Source of the DNA: SHVO01 sp050246995
GTDB lineage: Bacteria; Pseudomonadota; Alphaproteobacteria; Rhodospirillales; Rhodospirillaceae
Assembly: GCA_050246995.1 (NCBI GenBank)
Contig: JBFWVA010000003.1
Location: 372,001 to 436,000, forward strand
Length of the DNA stretch: 64,000 nt
Reading direction: 5' to 3'
Within the stretch, counting starts at the first letter, position 1; each line of letters starts with the position of its first letter. A program made the translations under genes and the position numbers. Shown here one piece after another: positions 43,697 through 51,638 of the stretch. Under the pieces are notes generated by a model. That model had not been told where the DNA came from, did not search any database, and saw only the letters and a list, made by a program, of their open reading frames with translations.

Positions 43697-44270
43697 TCAG
43701 TGGCGAATGGCGACTGGATTTCCTTCAGCGGGAGAAAGCTCAGACCGCCGCGCAACCGAAATGACTTCCTGACGGCGATGCGCCAACCACCAGGGAGGTT
43801 TCTCCTGAAGCCACGTCAGCATCTTTTCGTGCACGTCGCATCGCAGGTCCATCTGCTCATTGCAGACTTTGCCGTCCCAAAGTGTCGTGCTTCTCACCAC
43901 TTCTTCGGCTTTCGCGCTAAAGAGGTCGACGGGAGTCCGGGGATCGAGCTGGAAGGCGACAGGGACACGGAGTGCCGGGTCCGATCGGGCATAATTCTGA
44001 AGCGCCTACTCCATGAAGTAGGAGTGCGGCATGACGATACGCCGTAAATATCATAACCGGATTACGACAAACGCGACGCCGATGTCCTCGACGTTGCCAA
44101 ACTCGTTTTCGATCACGACGACGTCATCGATGCAGTTCGGTTGCGTTATCGCGATCTGAAGACCGGCGATGATGTGCGACAGGAAAGGCCGCGCCGCCAA
44201 TCCGAACGCTGTCGCGAGCACAAGGCCAAATACCCAGGGCGGAGGCCACGCCATTTCGTGGTGAAGGAAA
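43697..44270 (-). pseudogene. Degraded MscS-type mechanosensitive channel gene
   Basis: One minus-strand frame keeps recognisable MscS sequence: AARPFLSHIIAGLQIAITQP, IDDVVVIENEFGNVEDIG, VVIRL-stop-YLRRIVMPHSYFME-stop, then TPVDLFSAKAEEVV, LWDGKVC and DLRCDVHEKMLTWLQE. The first stop is TGA where the family has TGG (Trp); the second is TAG where Lys is usual. About 35 codons are missing between LWDGKVC and DLRCDV, and the N-terminal helices are gone. No frameshift is needed. The 858-bp gap between the DUF1993 and deacetylase-like genes is therefore mostly this relic. Confidence 0.78.
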
Positions 44271-44451
44271 CTAAAGGTCTGATTGATGGTCCGCATCGGG
44301 GCAATAGCGCGGCAGGCGAGTTCCTGTTTAAGGCGGAACTTCGCGGCGAACGCGCTATCACGGTTGGATGGATGGGATAGTTGCGCAGCTATTCCTGGAA
44401 GAACTGCCGCGTGGCTTGAGGAACGAGCGTCATCGGGGTTAAGGTGCCGAG

Positions 44452-45462
44452 ATGAGCGGTAAGCAAAAGAAAGTCCGGCCGATTTTTCTCGTCGCATTGG
44501 GGATCGCCTTGCTTGGCTTTGGTCTTATCAGTGGGATAGCGCTCGATTTGGCGACGCGCCCGACAGATAAGCTTCCGACGATCCTGCGGCCTGTCACAGC
44601 CGCGCCGGCGCCATCGGCGCCGGACAGCGTGGCTTCGCTTGAAGCGCTCGCGGAAGTCACGACCATCCGCCCTGAGCGCCCGACCGGTCAACCGATGCGG
44701 GCCTGGGCGCCCGATGTACCGGAACGGGCGGGGCGCAGCGATCCCTTGGTGGCGTTCGCGGTGCCGACGACGGCGCAGCGTGATCGTCCGGCGATAGCGA
44801 TTGTGATCGACGACATGGGCGTGGATCGCGCGCGGTCTTTGCGCATGATCGAACTCAAGGGGCCGATGACCCTGTCGCTCATGACCTATGCCGACAACTT
44901 AGCAGACCTTGCGGCGCGTGCACGGCGTGGCGGCCATGAGGTGATGGCGCACCTTCCCATGGAGCCGATCGATCCGAATGAAAACCCGGGTAAGGGCGCT
45001 TTACGGGTGAGCATGGACGAAGCTGCGATTCGGGCGACACTCGCGGCTGACCTTGATCCGTGGAGCGGCTATGTCGGCATCAATAATCACATGGGTAGCA
45101 AATTCACCACCGATCGCAGCCGCATGAATGTCGTGATGACGGAACTGAAAGCGCGCGGCCTGCTATGGCTGGACTCAAAGACGATCCAGGGCTCCGCGGG
45201 AACCGCGGCGGCGCAAGCGGCGGGCGTGCCCTATATTGAGCGCGATGTGTTCATTGATAATGAGCAGACCGTAGATGCGGTTCTCGCACAGCTGGCTGAT
45301 GCGGAAAAGATCGCACGGAGCCGGGGAACCGCGATCGCCATCGGGCATCCGCACGACGCGACCTTGGAGGCCTTGGCGCGATGGCTGCCGGAGGCGGACC
45401 GCAAGGGGATTGCGCTCGTGCCCGTGACGGAAGTCCTGCGCCGGCGCACCGCCGCGCCCTAG
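44452..45462 (+). CDS. Divergent polysaccharide deacetylase family protein (YibQ-like)
   Basis: 336 residues. One N-terminal membrane anchor or uncleaved signal (about 10-30), a Pro/Ala-rich linker, then the deacetylase-like (beta/alpha) barrel: AIVIDDMGVDRARS, EVMAHLPMEPID, YVGINNHMGSKFT and AIGHPHDATLEAL. These proteins sit in the periplasm, often beside envelope protease and cell-division genes; the enzymatic activity is not established. Confidence 0.9.
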   Translation: MSGKQKKVRPIFLVALGIALLGFGLISGIALDLATRPTDKLPTILRPVTAAPAPSAPDSVASLEALAEVTTIRPERPTGQPMRAWAPDVPERAGRSDPLVAFAVPTTAQRDRPAIAIVIDDMGVDRARSLRMIELKGPMTLSLMTYADNLADLAARARRGGHEVMAHLPMEPIDPNENPGKGALRVSMDEAAIRATLAADLDPWSGYVGINNHMGSKFTTDRSRMNVVMTELKARGLLWLDSKTIQGSAGTAAAQAAGVPYIERDVFIDNEQTVDAVLAQLADAEKIARSRGTAIAIGHPHDATLEALARWLPEADRKGIALVPVTEVLRRRTAAP

Positions 45463-46097
45463 CGCGTATTCACCGCGAGCTGCGCGGCGAACGCTTTCTT
45501 GTAAGCTGGCCGCGCTTCTCCGCGCGCGACATAGGCCGCCAGGTTTGGGAATTCATCCAGAACGCCTGACGATCTCAGCCGGAGTAGGACCGAGACCATC
45601 ATCAGGTCGCCCGCGCTGAATGCGCTGTCGAGCCAGTCCTCGTCATCTAAGTGCGCGGCAAGCTGTTTCATTCGGGTCCGCACGCCATCCGTGACCAAGG
45701 GCAGGCGCGCTTCGTACCAGGGCTTGTCACGCTCGAAGAACTTCGCGGTCGTCAATTCAAGGATCGGCGGCTCCATCGTGTTGAGCGCGGCAAACATCCA
45801 CGTGATCGCGCGTGCCCGCGCGTTCGGTTCTTTGGGCAGAAGTGCCCCATGCCGCTCGGCGATATGGAAAACGATGGCCCCTGTTTCGAACAGGGCGAGA
45901 TCGCCGTCCTCATAGGTCGGGATCTGGCCGAAAGGGTGCAAGGCTAAATGCGCTGGTTCTTTCAGCGCGGGGAACGACACGAGGCGAACGTCATACGTCT
46001 GACCGGCTTCCTCGAGCGCCCAACGGACGCGTGTGTCGCGCGCGAGCCCCCTGCCGCCGTCGGGAGAGCGGTCAAACGCGGTAATCGTAATGGTCAT
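45459..46097 (-). CDS. Glutathione S-transferase family protein
   Basis: 212 residues from ATG 46097. N-terminal thioredoxin-fold domain with RVRWALEEAGQTYDVRLV, the cis-Pro segment FGQIPTYEDGDLALFETGAI, then the helical domain ending KKAFAAQLAVNTR. Last gene of the operon believed to be driven by the ECF sigma factor; overlaps the convergent deacetylase-like gene by 4 bp. Substrate unknown. Confidence 0.92.
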   Translation of the reverse strand: MTITITAFDRSPDGGRGLARDTRVRWALEEAGQTYDVRLVSFPALKEPAHLALHPFGQIPTYEDGDLALFETGAIVFHIAERHGALLPKEPNARARAITWMFAALNTMEPPILELTTAKFFERDKPWYEARLPLVTDGVRTRMKQLAAHLDDEDWLDSAFSAGDLMMVSVLLRLRSSGVLDEFPNLAAYVARGEARPAYKKAFAAQLAVNTR

Positions 46098-46107
46098 CGC
46101 GAGTGTC

Positions 46108-46497
46108 CTATGTGCGTATAGGGAAGAGGGCGCGTAAGCGTGCTTCTCGCAACCAGAGTCCGCCCCAAATGAACAGCCCAAGATAAACACCAAAGAAGAT
46201 GTGACTGAACCAGGGATTGCCGACGCGGACATGGGTCGCGACGGCGCCGCCGAGATAGCCCGTGAGCAAGATGGCGCCGAGGATCGCCGTACGCGGCCAG
46301 ATGTAAAGCACCGTGCAGGCAAGCAGCACGATGCCGAGGGGGAGTCCGCTTTCCGCCTGCCAGCCAAGTTCGAGGCCGGTTTCGGCGACGATGGGAAGCT
46401 GAAGCAGCTTCATCGTCGCATCCATCAGAAGAAACAATATCACGAGGCCTGACAGTGCATAGCCGGTGTAGCGCATGTTCTTCGGTGTGTCGGTCAT
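46108..46497 (-). CDS. DoxX-like four-helix membrane protein
   Basis: 129 residues, four membrane helices (LSGLVILFLLMDATMKLLQ, LPLGIVLLACTVLYIWP, AILGAILLTGYLGGAVATHVR, IFFGVYLGLFIWGGLWL), matching the DoxX_2 family. Commonly found with VOC and YCII genes under ECF42-type control. Role unknown. Confidence 0.9.
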   Translation of the reverse strand: MTDTPKNMRYTGYALSGLVILFLLMDATMKLLQLPIVAETGLELGWQAESGLPLGIVLLACTVLYIWPRTAILGAILLTGYLGGAVATHVRVGNPWFSHIFFGVYLGLFIWGGLWLREARLRALFPIRT

Positions 46498-46518
46498 GAT
46501 CTCCCCCTCGATGTCCGC

Positions 46519-47289
46519 TTAGGCAGGTTCGTTGATCGCCCAGTTGATGCCGAACGGATCGGCGAGGCGGCCGTAACGGTCGCCCCAGAACGCGCGTTCT
46601 AGCGGCATTGTAATCTTGCAGCCGGCATCGACCGCGCGTTTCCACCAGGTACCCCCGTCTTTCACGACCAGCTGCATCGTGACGCTGGGCGAGGGCGCGT
46701 AAGGGAAGCTGTGTTCAGGGAAAGGATCGCTCATCATCAGAGAGCCGCCGTTGATTTCCATATGGCAGTGCATCACGCGCTTGCCGTCTTGGGCCGGCAT
46801 GCGGGCGATTTCCCTGGCGCCGAAGGCCTTCTGATAAAACTCGGAGGCTTTCGCGACGCCTTCGACATTAATGTAGGGGATGACGCCATTTGTCAGGGCG
46901 CCGCCCGGCGCAACAGCCGCCTGGTTTTCCTTGGTCATGGCCGGGAACGCGAGGCCAATCAGTTCGATGGTGCCGTCGCCCATATCCGCGAGCAGTGTCT
47001 TACTCTCCTCGATCATCTGCTCTTTCGTGTCCGCGGCGCAGATCGAAACGCCCATCGCGCCGAACAGGACCGAGCCCGCGTCGGGCGCGGTGTCGACGGT
47101 ATAATTGCCGTCTTTGAGGGTGACGCGCGCGGCGGACGTTGTGCGCTTGCCGACGGGGGCCGTGACGATGAGTTTTCCGGAGGCCAAAGCCTCGTTGATT
47201 TTTTTCATCATGGCGGCCATGTGCTCGCCCGAGGGCGGACCCTTGGCGACGGCGGCGGGATCGACCGTGTAAAGAGTAACGAATTGCAT
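46519..47289 (-). CDS. YCII/DGPF-like domain fused to a VOC (PhnB-type) domain
   Basis: 256 residues. Residues about 1-115 have a YCII-related fold (MQFVTLYTVDP, SGKLIVTAPVGKRTTSAARV, MIEESKTLLADMGDGTIEL); residues about 130-254 are a PhnB/glyoxalase-like VOC domain (GVIPYINVEGVAKASEFYQKAFGA, MHCHMEINGGSLMMSDPFPE, ERAFWGDRYGRLADPFGINW). Both domain types are typical partners of ECF42 sigma factors, usually as separate genes. Metal ligands of the VOC part are only partly evident, so catalysis is unsure. Confidence 0.85.
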   Translation of the reverse strand: MQFVTLYTVDPAAVAKGPPSGEHMAAMMKKINEALASGKLIVTAPVGKRTTSAARVTLKDGNYTVDTAPDAGSVLFGAMGVSICAADTKEQMIEESKTLLADMGDGTIELIGLAFPAMTKENQAAVAPGGALTNGVIPYINVEGVAKASEFYQKAFGAREIARMPAQDGKRVMHCHMEINGGSLMMSDPFPEHSFPYAPSPSVTMQLVVKDGGTWWKRAVDAGCKITMPLERAFWGDRYGRLADPFGINWAINEPA

Positions 47290-47300
47290 CGTCGGTCCCC

Positions 47301-47765
47301 CTATATCGTCGCTGCGACTTCTTCGAGCTGTTCGGCGGCTTTGCCCCAGCCCTGGTGGAAGCCCATCTTGTCGTGCTGGTCGCGTGACTCCGCGGTCCAG
47401 TGACGCGCAACGGCGCGGTACCTTGTCTTACCGTCGCCGGCGTCCTCGAAGGTCACTTCAGCCACAAAGAAAGGGGCGCCGTCCTTTGGGACCCAGCCGG
47501 CCGTGAAGGCGTCGGTGAAGACGATCTTTTCGTTCGGCACGACTTCGAGGTAGACGCCTGGGTTCGGGAACTCCTGGCCTTCGGGCGAACGCATGACGAC
47601 AAGACAGGCGCCGCCGGCGCGCAGATCGCGCTCGACCCTCACCGTGGTCCACGGCTTCGGTGTGAACCATTTCATCATCAGTTCGGGTTCAGTCCAGCAG
47701 CGATAAAGCTTTTCCTTCGGCGCGTTGATGACTTTTTCGAGAACGAGATCGTATCCGGCGGTCAT
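47301..47765 (-). CDS. SRPBCC-family protein (AHSA1/START-like)
   Basis: 154 residues from ATG 47765. Helix-grip fold sequence: LVLEKVINAPKEKLYRCWTEPELMMKWFTP, GGACLVVMRSPEGQEFPNPGVYLEV, MGFHQGWGKAAEQLEEV at the C-terminus. A hydrophobic-ligand-binding domain; in this context part of the putative sigma-controlled operon. Confidence 0.92.
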   Translation of the reverse strand: MTAGYDLVLEKVINAPKEKLYRCWTEPELMMKWFTPKPWTTVRVERDLRAGGACLVVMRSPEGQEFPNPGVYLEVVPNEKIVFTDAFTAGWVPKDGAPFFVAEVTFEDAGDGKTRYRAVARHWTAESRDQHDKMGFHQGWGKAAEQLEEVAATI

Positions 47766-47776
47766 GGGTGTGGTCC

Positions 47777-48181
47777 TTATTTCTGAATGTGTGAGGGGTC
47801 CATGAAGAGGACTTCCCAAGTGTGGCCGTCCGGATCCTCGAAGGTGCGGAACATCATGAAACCGTAGTCGGTGAGCGGCCCGGGTTCAGTTGCGCCCGAT
47901 TTCACCGCCGCGTCGACAATGCGATGAACATCGTCCTTGGAGTCCGCGGAAAGGCAGATCAACATTTGCGCGGTTTTCGAAGAGTCCGCGATCTGCTTGC
48001 GCGTGAACTGGCTGAACTTCTCATGCGTGAGAAGCATCACATAGATGTCCTCCGACACGACGATGCTGGCGGCGGTGTCGTCGGTGAACTGGGGATTGTG
48101 CTTCCAGCCCAGGGACTCATAAAATGCCATGGAGCGCTTCAGATCCTTCACGGGCAGGTTCATAAATATCTTATGGGCCAT
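47777..48181 (-). CDS. VOC-family protein (glyoxalase/bleomycin-resistance fold)
   Basis: 134 residues. IFMNLPVKDLKRSMAFYESLGW at the start and FMMFRTFEDPDGHTWEVLFMDP at the end are VOC hallmarks. First gene of a five-gene run (this, SRPBCC, YCII-VOC, DoxX-like, GST) spaced 10-29 bp apart. Promoter with ECF-type elements lies 40-70 bp upstream. Confidence 0.92.
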   Translation of the reverse strand: MAHKIFMNLPVKDLKRSMAFYESLGWKHNPQFTDDTAASIVVSEDIYVMLLTHEKFSQFTRKQIADSSKTAQMLICLSADSKDDVHRIVDAAVKSGATEPGPLTDYGFMMFRTFEDPDGHTWEVLFMDPSHIQK

Positions 48182-48221
48182 TTCTCTCTCCTGCGGTGGG
48201 CGTGAGCCCTCGTTACGCTCC

Positions 48222-48251
48222 TAGGACGAGTGAGGGCTGAGAAGTCCGACA
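48222..48251 (-). promoter_or_regulatory. ECF-type promoter of the VOC-led operon
   Basis: Minus strand TGTCGG (48251-48246), a 17-bp spacer, and CGTCCTA (48228-48222), then GGAG. The same pair with the same spacing precedes the YCII-sigma operon at 50 kb. The -35 resembles the TGTCGA-type element reported for ECF42 sigma factors. Confidence 0.72.
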
Positions 48252-48268
48252 CGCCCTCGTGAAAAAAT

Positions 48269-49531
48269 TTAGGCGGAATTGCGGGCTTTTTCCGCATCGG
48301 CCGTCAGGCGGTCGATATGCATGCGGATATGGGCCGCTTCGGCCGGCGTATTGGCTAGCGAAATGGCCCGGTCGAAGGCTTCACGCGCCGCGCGGTTCTG
48401 CCCGAGTTGAAGTAACAGAGCCCCCCGGGCGCCGTGGAAATGGAAGTAACCGCCGAGCGCGGCTTCCAAGGGCGCGATCATTTCCAGCGCGGCTTCTGGG
48501 CCCTTGATTTTTGATACTGCGACCGCACGATTGAGGGTGATCACGGGAGAGGGGTTCAGATGCTCCAAGGTCGCATAGAGCGCGTCGATCCCCGGCCAGT
48601 CGGTGTCGGCATATTGGCGGGCGCGCGAGTGCAGAGCGGCAATAGCGGCTTGCACGAGATATGCGCCGGTTTGACCGTGGCGCATCGCTTTTTCGATGAG
48701 AGCAAGACCTTCCTGGATCAACGTCACGCGCCAGAGGCTGCGGTCCTGATCCTCAAGAAGCACGATCTCGCCCGCGGCGTTATAACGCGCGGGCGCGCGT
48801 GAGTGCTGGAGGAGCATGAGCGCGAGAAGGCCCATGACCTCGGGTTCGGCCTGATACATGCGCAGGAGCAGCCGTCCGAGACGGATGGCTTCTTCGGCGA
48901 GCATGCCGCGCTCCTCGTCCTTCGGACCGGCGGAGTAGCCTTCGTTGAAAACCAAATAGATCATGGCCATGACGGCGGCGAGACGCTCAGCGCGCTCCAC
49001 CGCGCCCGGCGTCTCGAACGGAACGCCCGCGTCCGATACCTTGGCTTTGGCGCGGGTGATCCGCTGTTCCATGGCCGCCTCGCTGACGAGGAAGGCGCGT
49101 GCGATCTGTTTCACCGAAAGTCCGGAGACGATGCGAAGCGCGAGCGCTATTTGTTGCGTGGCCGGAAGGTCGGGATGGGCGCAGATGAACAACAAGCGCA
49201 GCATGTCGTCGCGGTAGTGCGTTTCGTCGAGCCGGTCCGCCATATACGCCTCGCGGTCGGACAGGTCTGAGACCTGCTCCTCGTCCGGCAGCGCGGTCAT
49301 GCGTGCGTTCTTACGAGTGGCGTCGAGTGCGGCGTTGCGGCCGACCATAATCAGCCACGCGGCAGGATCGCGCGGCGGGCCGTTCGTGGGCCAGGTCTTA
49401 AGCGCGCGCAGGCAAGATTCTTGAAATGCTTCCTCGGCTGTATCGAGGTCGCGGAAGTAGCGCAGGAGCGCGGCGATAGCCTGGGGACGGGCAGCCGTGA
49501 TGGCCCCTTCTATCCAGGCAAGATCGTTCAC
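48269..49531 (-). CDS. ECF sigma factor, ECF42 type with C-terminal TPR-like extension
   Basis: 420 residues, twice the size of ordinary ECF sigmas. Region 2 (RYFRDLDTAEEAFQESCLRALKTWP) and region 4 (SGLSVKQIARAFLVSEAAMEQRITRAK) are followed by a 230-residue helical C-terminus (DUF6596/TPR-like) with GLLALMLLQHSRAPAR and TLNRAVAVSKIKGPEAAL. In ECF42 members that extension is required for activity, and no anti-sigma factor is used. It starts 3 bp after the YCII gene and should transcribe both its own operon and the VOC-led one. Confidence 0.93.
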   Translation of the reverse strand: MNDLAWIEGAITAARPQAIAALLRYFRDLDTAEEAFQESCLRALKTWPTNGPPRDPAAWLIMVGRNAALDATRKNARMTALPDEEQVSDLSDREAYMADRLDETHYRDDMLRLLFICAHPDLPATQQIALALRIVSGLSVKQIARAFLVSEAAMEQRITRAKAKVSDAGVPFETPGAVERAERLAAVMAMIYLVFNEGYSAGPKDEERGMLAEEAIRLGRLLLRMYQAEPEVMGLLALMLLQHSRAPARYNAAGEIVLLEDQDRSLWRVTLIQEGLALIEKAMRHGQTGAYLVQAAIAALHSRARQYADTDWPGIDALYATLEHLNPSPVITLNRAVAVSKIKGPEAALEMIAPLEAALGGYFHFHGARGALLLQLGQNRAAREAFDRAISLANTPAEAAHIRMHIDRLTADAEKARNSA

Positions 49532-49534
49532 CGC

Positions 49535-49954
49535 TTAGGCCCCAATCTTGGCGCGCGCGGCTTCACCATAAGGAAGAGCGCTGGTCTTGGTATCCACCGG
49601 CGAGCCGGGCAGATAGAGCGCGATGGGGCGCAGTTCGTACGCCCCGCCCGGATTGGCCGCGGTCAGTTCGCGCGCGAAGGTGAGGCCTTCTTCAAGATCG
49701 GTCACGTCGATGATGTAGAAACCGAGAAGGGCTTCCTTGGTTTCCGCGTAGGGACCATCGATCACGAGCCCCTTGGCTTTATGGAGGGTCGTGGCGGCCG
49801 AGGTCGGGAGCAGCCGTAAGGAGGGCTTTAGTTTGCCGGCCTTTTCCCACTTGTCGTGGACCACCGACAGCTTGGACATGACGGCCTCGTCCTGCTCCTT
49901 GGTCCAATTACAGACGACATCTTCGGAATTGTAGCAAAGCACGGCGTACATCAT
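49535..49954 (-). CDS. YCII/DGPF-domain protein partnered with the ECF42 sigma factor
   Basis: 139 residues from ATG 49954 (GAGGAC upstream). MMYAVLCYNSED at the start, LHKAKGLVIDGPYAETKEALLGFYIIDV with the DGPY motif, and GAYELRPIALYL. DGPF/YCII proteins are the most frequent genomic neighbours of ECF42 factors; their activity is unproven. First gene of the sigma operon. Confidence 0.92.
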   Translation of the reverse strand: MMYAVLCYNSEDVVCNWTKEQDEAVMSKLSVVHDKWEKAGKLKPSLRLLPTSAATTLHKAKGLVIDGPYAETKEALLGFYIIDVTDLEEGLTFARELTAANPGGAYELRPIALYLPGSPVDTKTSALPYGEAARAKIGA

Positions 49955-49980
49955 GGGCTTAGTCCTCACTGTGACGATCC

Positions 49981-50010
49981 TAGGACGCACGAGCATAGCC
50001 CGCTCCGACA
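49981..50010 (-). promoter_or_regulatory. ECF-type promoter of the YCII-sigma operon
   Basis: Minus strand TGTCGG (50010-50005), a 17-bp spacer, and CGTCCTA (49987-49981). CCTAGGACG is common to this and the 48.2-kb site. Distance from the -10 box to the ATG is 26 bp. Points to autoregulation by the sigma factor. Confidence 0.72.
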
Positions 50011-50081
50011 TTGGGCCATGCGAAAAATTTGCGTGGTTTCCCAGGGGATTGAGGTTGGCGGCTGGAGATTATATGTAGGGG

Positions 50082-50170
50082 CCGCGAGGCCACGTCCTCC
50101 CCAGGCTGTTATTCAGCATGGTTTTAAGTCCGGGACGGCCCGGCGCTCTTTTTATTCAAAAAGGGAGGGC
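50082..50170 (+). ncRNA. Possible guanidine-II (mini-ykkC) riboswitch in the SugE leader
   Basis: Before a SugE/Gdx-like exporter gene lies CCGGG-ACGG-CCCGG (50130-50143), a hairpin with the ACGR tetraloop of guanidine-II riboswitches, followed by CTCTTTTTATT. About 40 nt upstream another hairpin can form around GGCC-GCGA-GGCC, but its loop is not ACGR, so only one of the two required hairpins fits. The CGGCCC arm could pair with GGGCCG by the ribosome-binding site. Suggestive, not certain. Confidence 0.35.
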
Positions 50171-50174
50171 CGCC

Positions 50175-50495
50175 ATGGCCTGGATTTATCTCGTCATCGC
50201 CGGACTGTTCGAAGTGGTGTGGGCTTATTTCATGAAGCAGTCTCACGGCTTCACGCGCGTTGTGCCGACGATTGTCACATTTGTGACCATGTTCATCAGT
50301 TTCGGATTGCTGTCGGTGTCGATGAAGACGCTTCCACTGGGCACCGCCTATGCGATGTGGACAGGCATTGGCGCGCTCGGCGCTTTTCTCGTCGGGATTA
50401 TCGTGTTGGGAGAACAGGCAAATCCGATGCGCATCGGTGCTGCGGCGTTGATTGTTGTTGGGCTTGCGTTGATGAAAATTTCTTCGCCGGCGTGA
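50175..50495 (+). CDS. gdx: SMR-family exporter, SugE/Gdx-like (guanidinium)
   Basis: 106 residues, four membrane helices. MAWIYLVIAGLFEVVWAYFMK contains the essential Glu13 of SMR transporters. The helix-1 GLFEVVWA and KTLPLGTAYAMWTGIGALGA segments match the SugE/Gdx branch, which exports guanidinium, rather than EmrE. GGAGGG lies upstream. Function as guanidinium exporter is inferred from branch-specific sequence. Confidence 0.88.
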   Translation: MAWIYLVIAGLFEVVWAYFMKQSHGFTRVVPTIVTFVTMFISFGLLSVSMKTLPLGTAYAMWTGIGALGAFLVGIIVLGEQANPMRIGAAALIVVGLALMKISSPA

Positions 50496-50675
50496 GTGAT
50501 CTAAAGATCAATTTAGGCCGAAGCGAAAAACCGACACGTTTCACGCTTTTGTGTTCTGGAATTTTCGCTTTGCCTAACCTGATAAATGTGCAACTTACGC
50601 GCCGGGCAAAACAAACCAAATAACAACGAGGTTGGGGCCCTTTATCCAACTCATAGTGAGAGGCGTTGTTTATAA

Positions 50676-50948
50676 ATGTCAGCTGGTATTATTCGTCCGG
50701 TGCTCTTTGCCGCCGTCGTCGCAATCGCCGCGACCGGTTACTACGGTTTCAGCCAGCACCAGAAAGTTGAAGATTATCGCGCCGCGCATGCGTCGCTGAA
50801 GGCCGAACGTGATTCGCTCCTGGCGAAGACCGATCAGCTGAGCGGTGAAGCGGCTGCCGCCAAGCGCGCGCAGCAGGAAGCTGAAGCGAAGGTGGCGGAG
50901 CTTCAGACCGCCGCGACCGCGACTACCAAGAAGACCGCGACCCGTTAA
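50676..50948 (+). CDS. Small membrane-anchored coiled-coil protein (90 aa)
   Basis: One membrane helix (about residues 7-25), followed by a coiled coil with heptad-like Leu/Ala spacing (YRAAHASLKAERDSLLAKTD, then EAAAAKRAQQEAEAKVAEL) and a Thr/Lys/Ala tail. Orientation probably places the coil in the periplasm. No family recognised. An inverted repeat TGATC-TAAA-GATCA lies far upstream at 50497-50510. A good terminator follows. Confidence 0.72.
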   Translation: MSAGIIRPVLFAAVVAIAATGYYGFSQHQKVEDYRAAHASLKAERDSLLAKTDQLSGEAAAAKRAQQEAEAKVAELQTAATATTKKTATR

Positions 50949-50968
50949 ATCTTCTTGATGCGATATTG

Positions 50969-51000
50969 AGGGGCGTTCCGATTTCGGAGCGCCCCTTATT
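50969..51000 (+). terminator. Rho-independent terminator
   Basis: AGGGGCG / CGCCCCT stem, with an inner TCCG/CGGA extension, ending in a T-rich stretch (TTATTCTTTT). Ends the 90-aa gene; may also act on the convergent response-regulator transcript. Confidence 0.8.
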
Positions 51001-51009
51001 CTTTTGCGG

Positions 51010-51627
51010 CTAGTGGGGCGCGGGTTCCAGCCGCGCGAAGAGGCGAATCAGTTCCGCCAGTCGTGACACGCGCATTTTCTCCATCACACGGGCTTTATAA
51101 ACCTCGATCGTGCGTACGCTGAGATTCAGCGCCGCGGCGATCTCGCGATTATGACGGCCGTCGAGCACTGCTTCGAGCACTTGGCGTTCGCGCCCAGACA
51201 ATGTGGCGAGCCGCTCTTCGATGTGGTGGCGTTCGGCGCGCACTGCCGCGGCCTGGTCCGAGCTTGAGAGCGCGTCATCAAGCACGCGCATCATTTGATC
51301 CTCAAGCACGGGCTTTTCCAGGAAATCGAACGCCCCGGATTTTAGGGCGCGGGTGGCGGAGGAAATGCTCCCGAACGCGGTCACGACAATGATCGGCGCG
51401 GTGATGCCGCGCGTGCGGCACGTCTCTACTACTTCGAGGCCGCCGATACCACTCATGCGCAGATCGAGGATCATGCAGTCAAGCCGGGACAGGGAGGGGG
51501 AGGCCAGCAGCTCCTCGCCGCTGCAGAATTCGACGACGTCAAAGTCGCGGAACCTGAGGACGAGCGCGAGGGAATCGCGCAAGGCTGCGTCGTCGTCGAT
51601 AATTCCGATAGTGCGTCCAGTAGGCAT
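51010..51627 (-). CDS. FixJ/NarL-type response regulator
   Basis: 205 residues. Receiver domain with DDD at 11-13, phosphoacceptor Asp55 (MILDLRMSG), Thr near VVTAFGS and Lys in FLEKPV; then a LuxR-type HTH (LSGRERQVLEAVLDGRHNREIAAALNLSVRTIEVYKARVMEKM). This is the FixJ/TodT layout. Encoded 11 bp downstream of its probable kinase. Confidence 0.94.
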   Translation of the reverse strand: MPTGRTIGIIDDDAALRDSLALVLRFRDFDVVEFCSGEELLASPSLSRLDCMILDLRMSGIGGLEVVETCRTRGITAPIIVVTAFGSISSATRALKSGAFDFLEKPVLEDQMMRVLDDALSSSDQAAAVRAERHHIEERLATLSGRERQVLEAVLDGRHNREIAAALNLSVRTIEVYKARVMEKMRVSRLAELIRLFARLEPAPH

Positions 51628-51638
51628 AGCAAAAACTC

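Noticed and set aside
50497..50510. FNR/CRP-like dyad TGATC-TAAA-GATCA
   Set aside because: Spacing does not match FNR (TTGAT-N4-ATCAA) or CRP sites, and it lies about 170 bp from the nearest start codon; kept only as a note.
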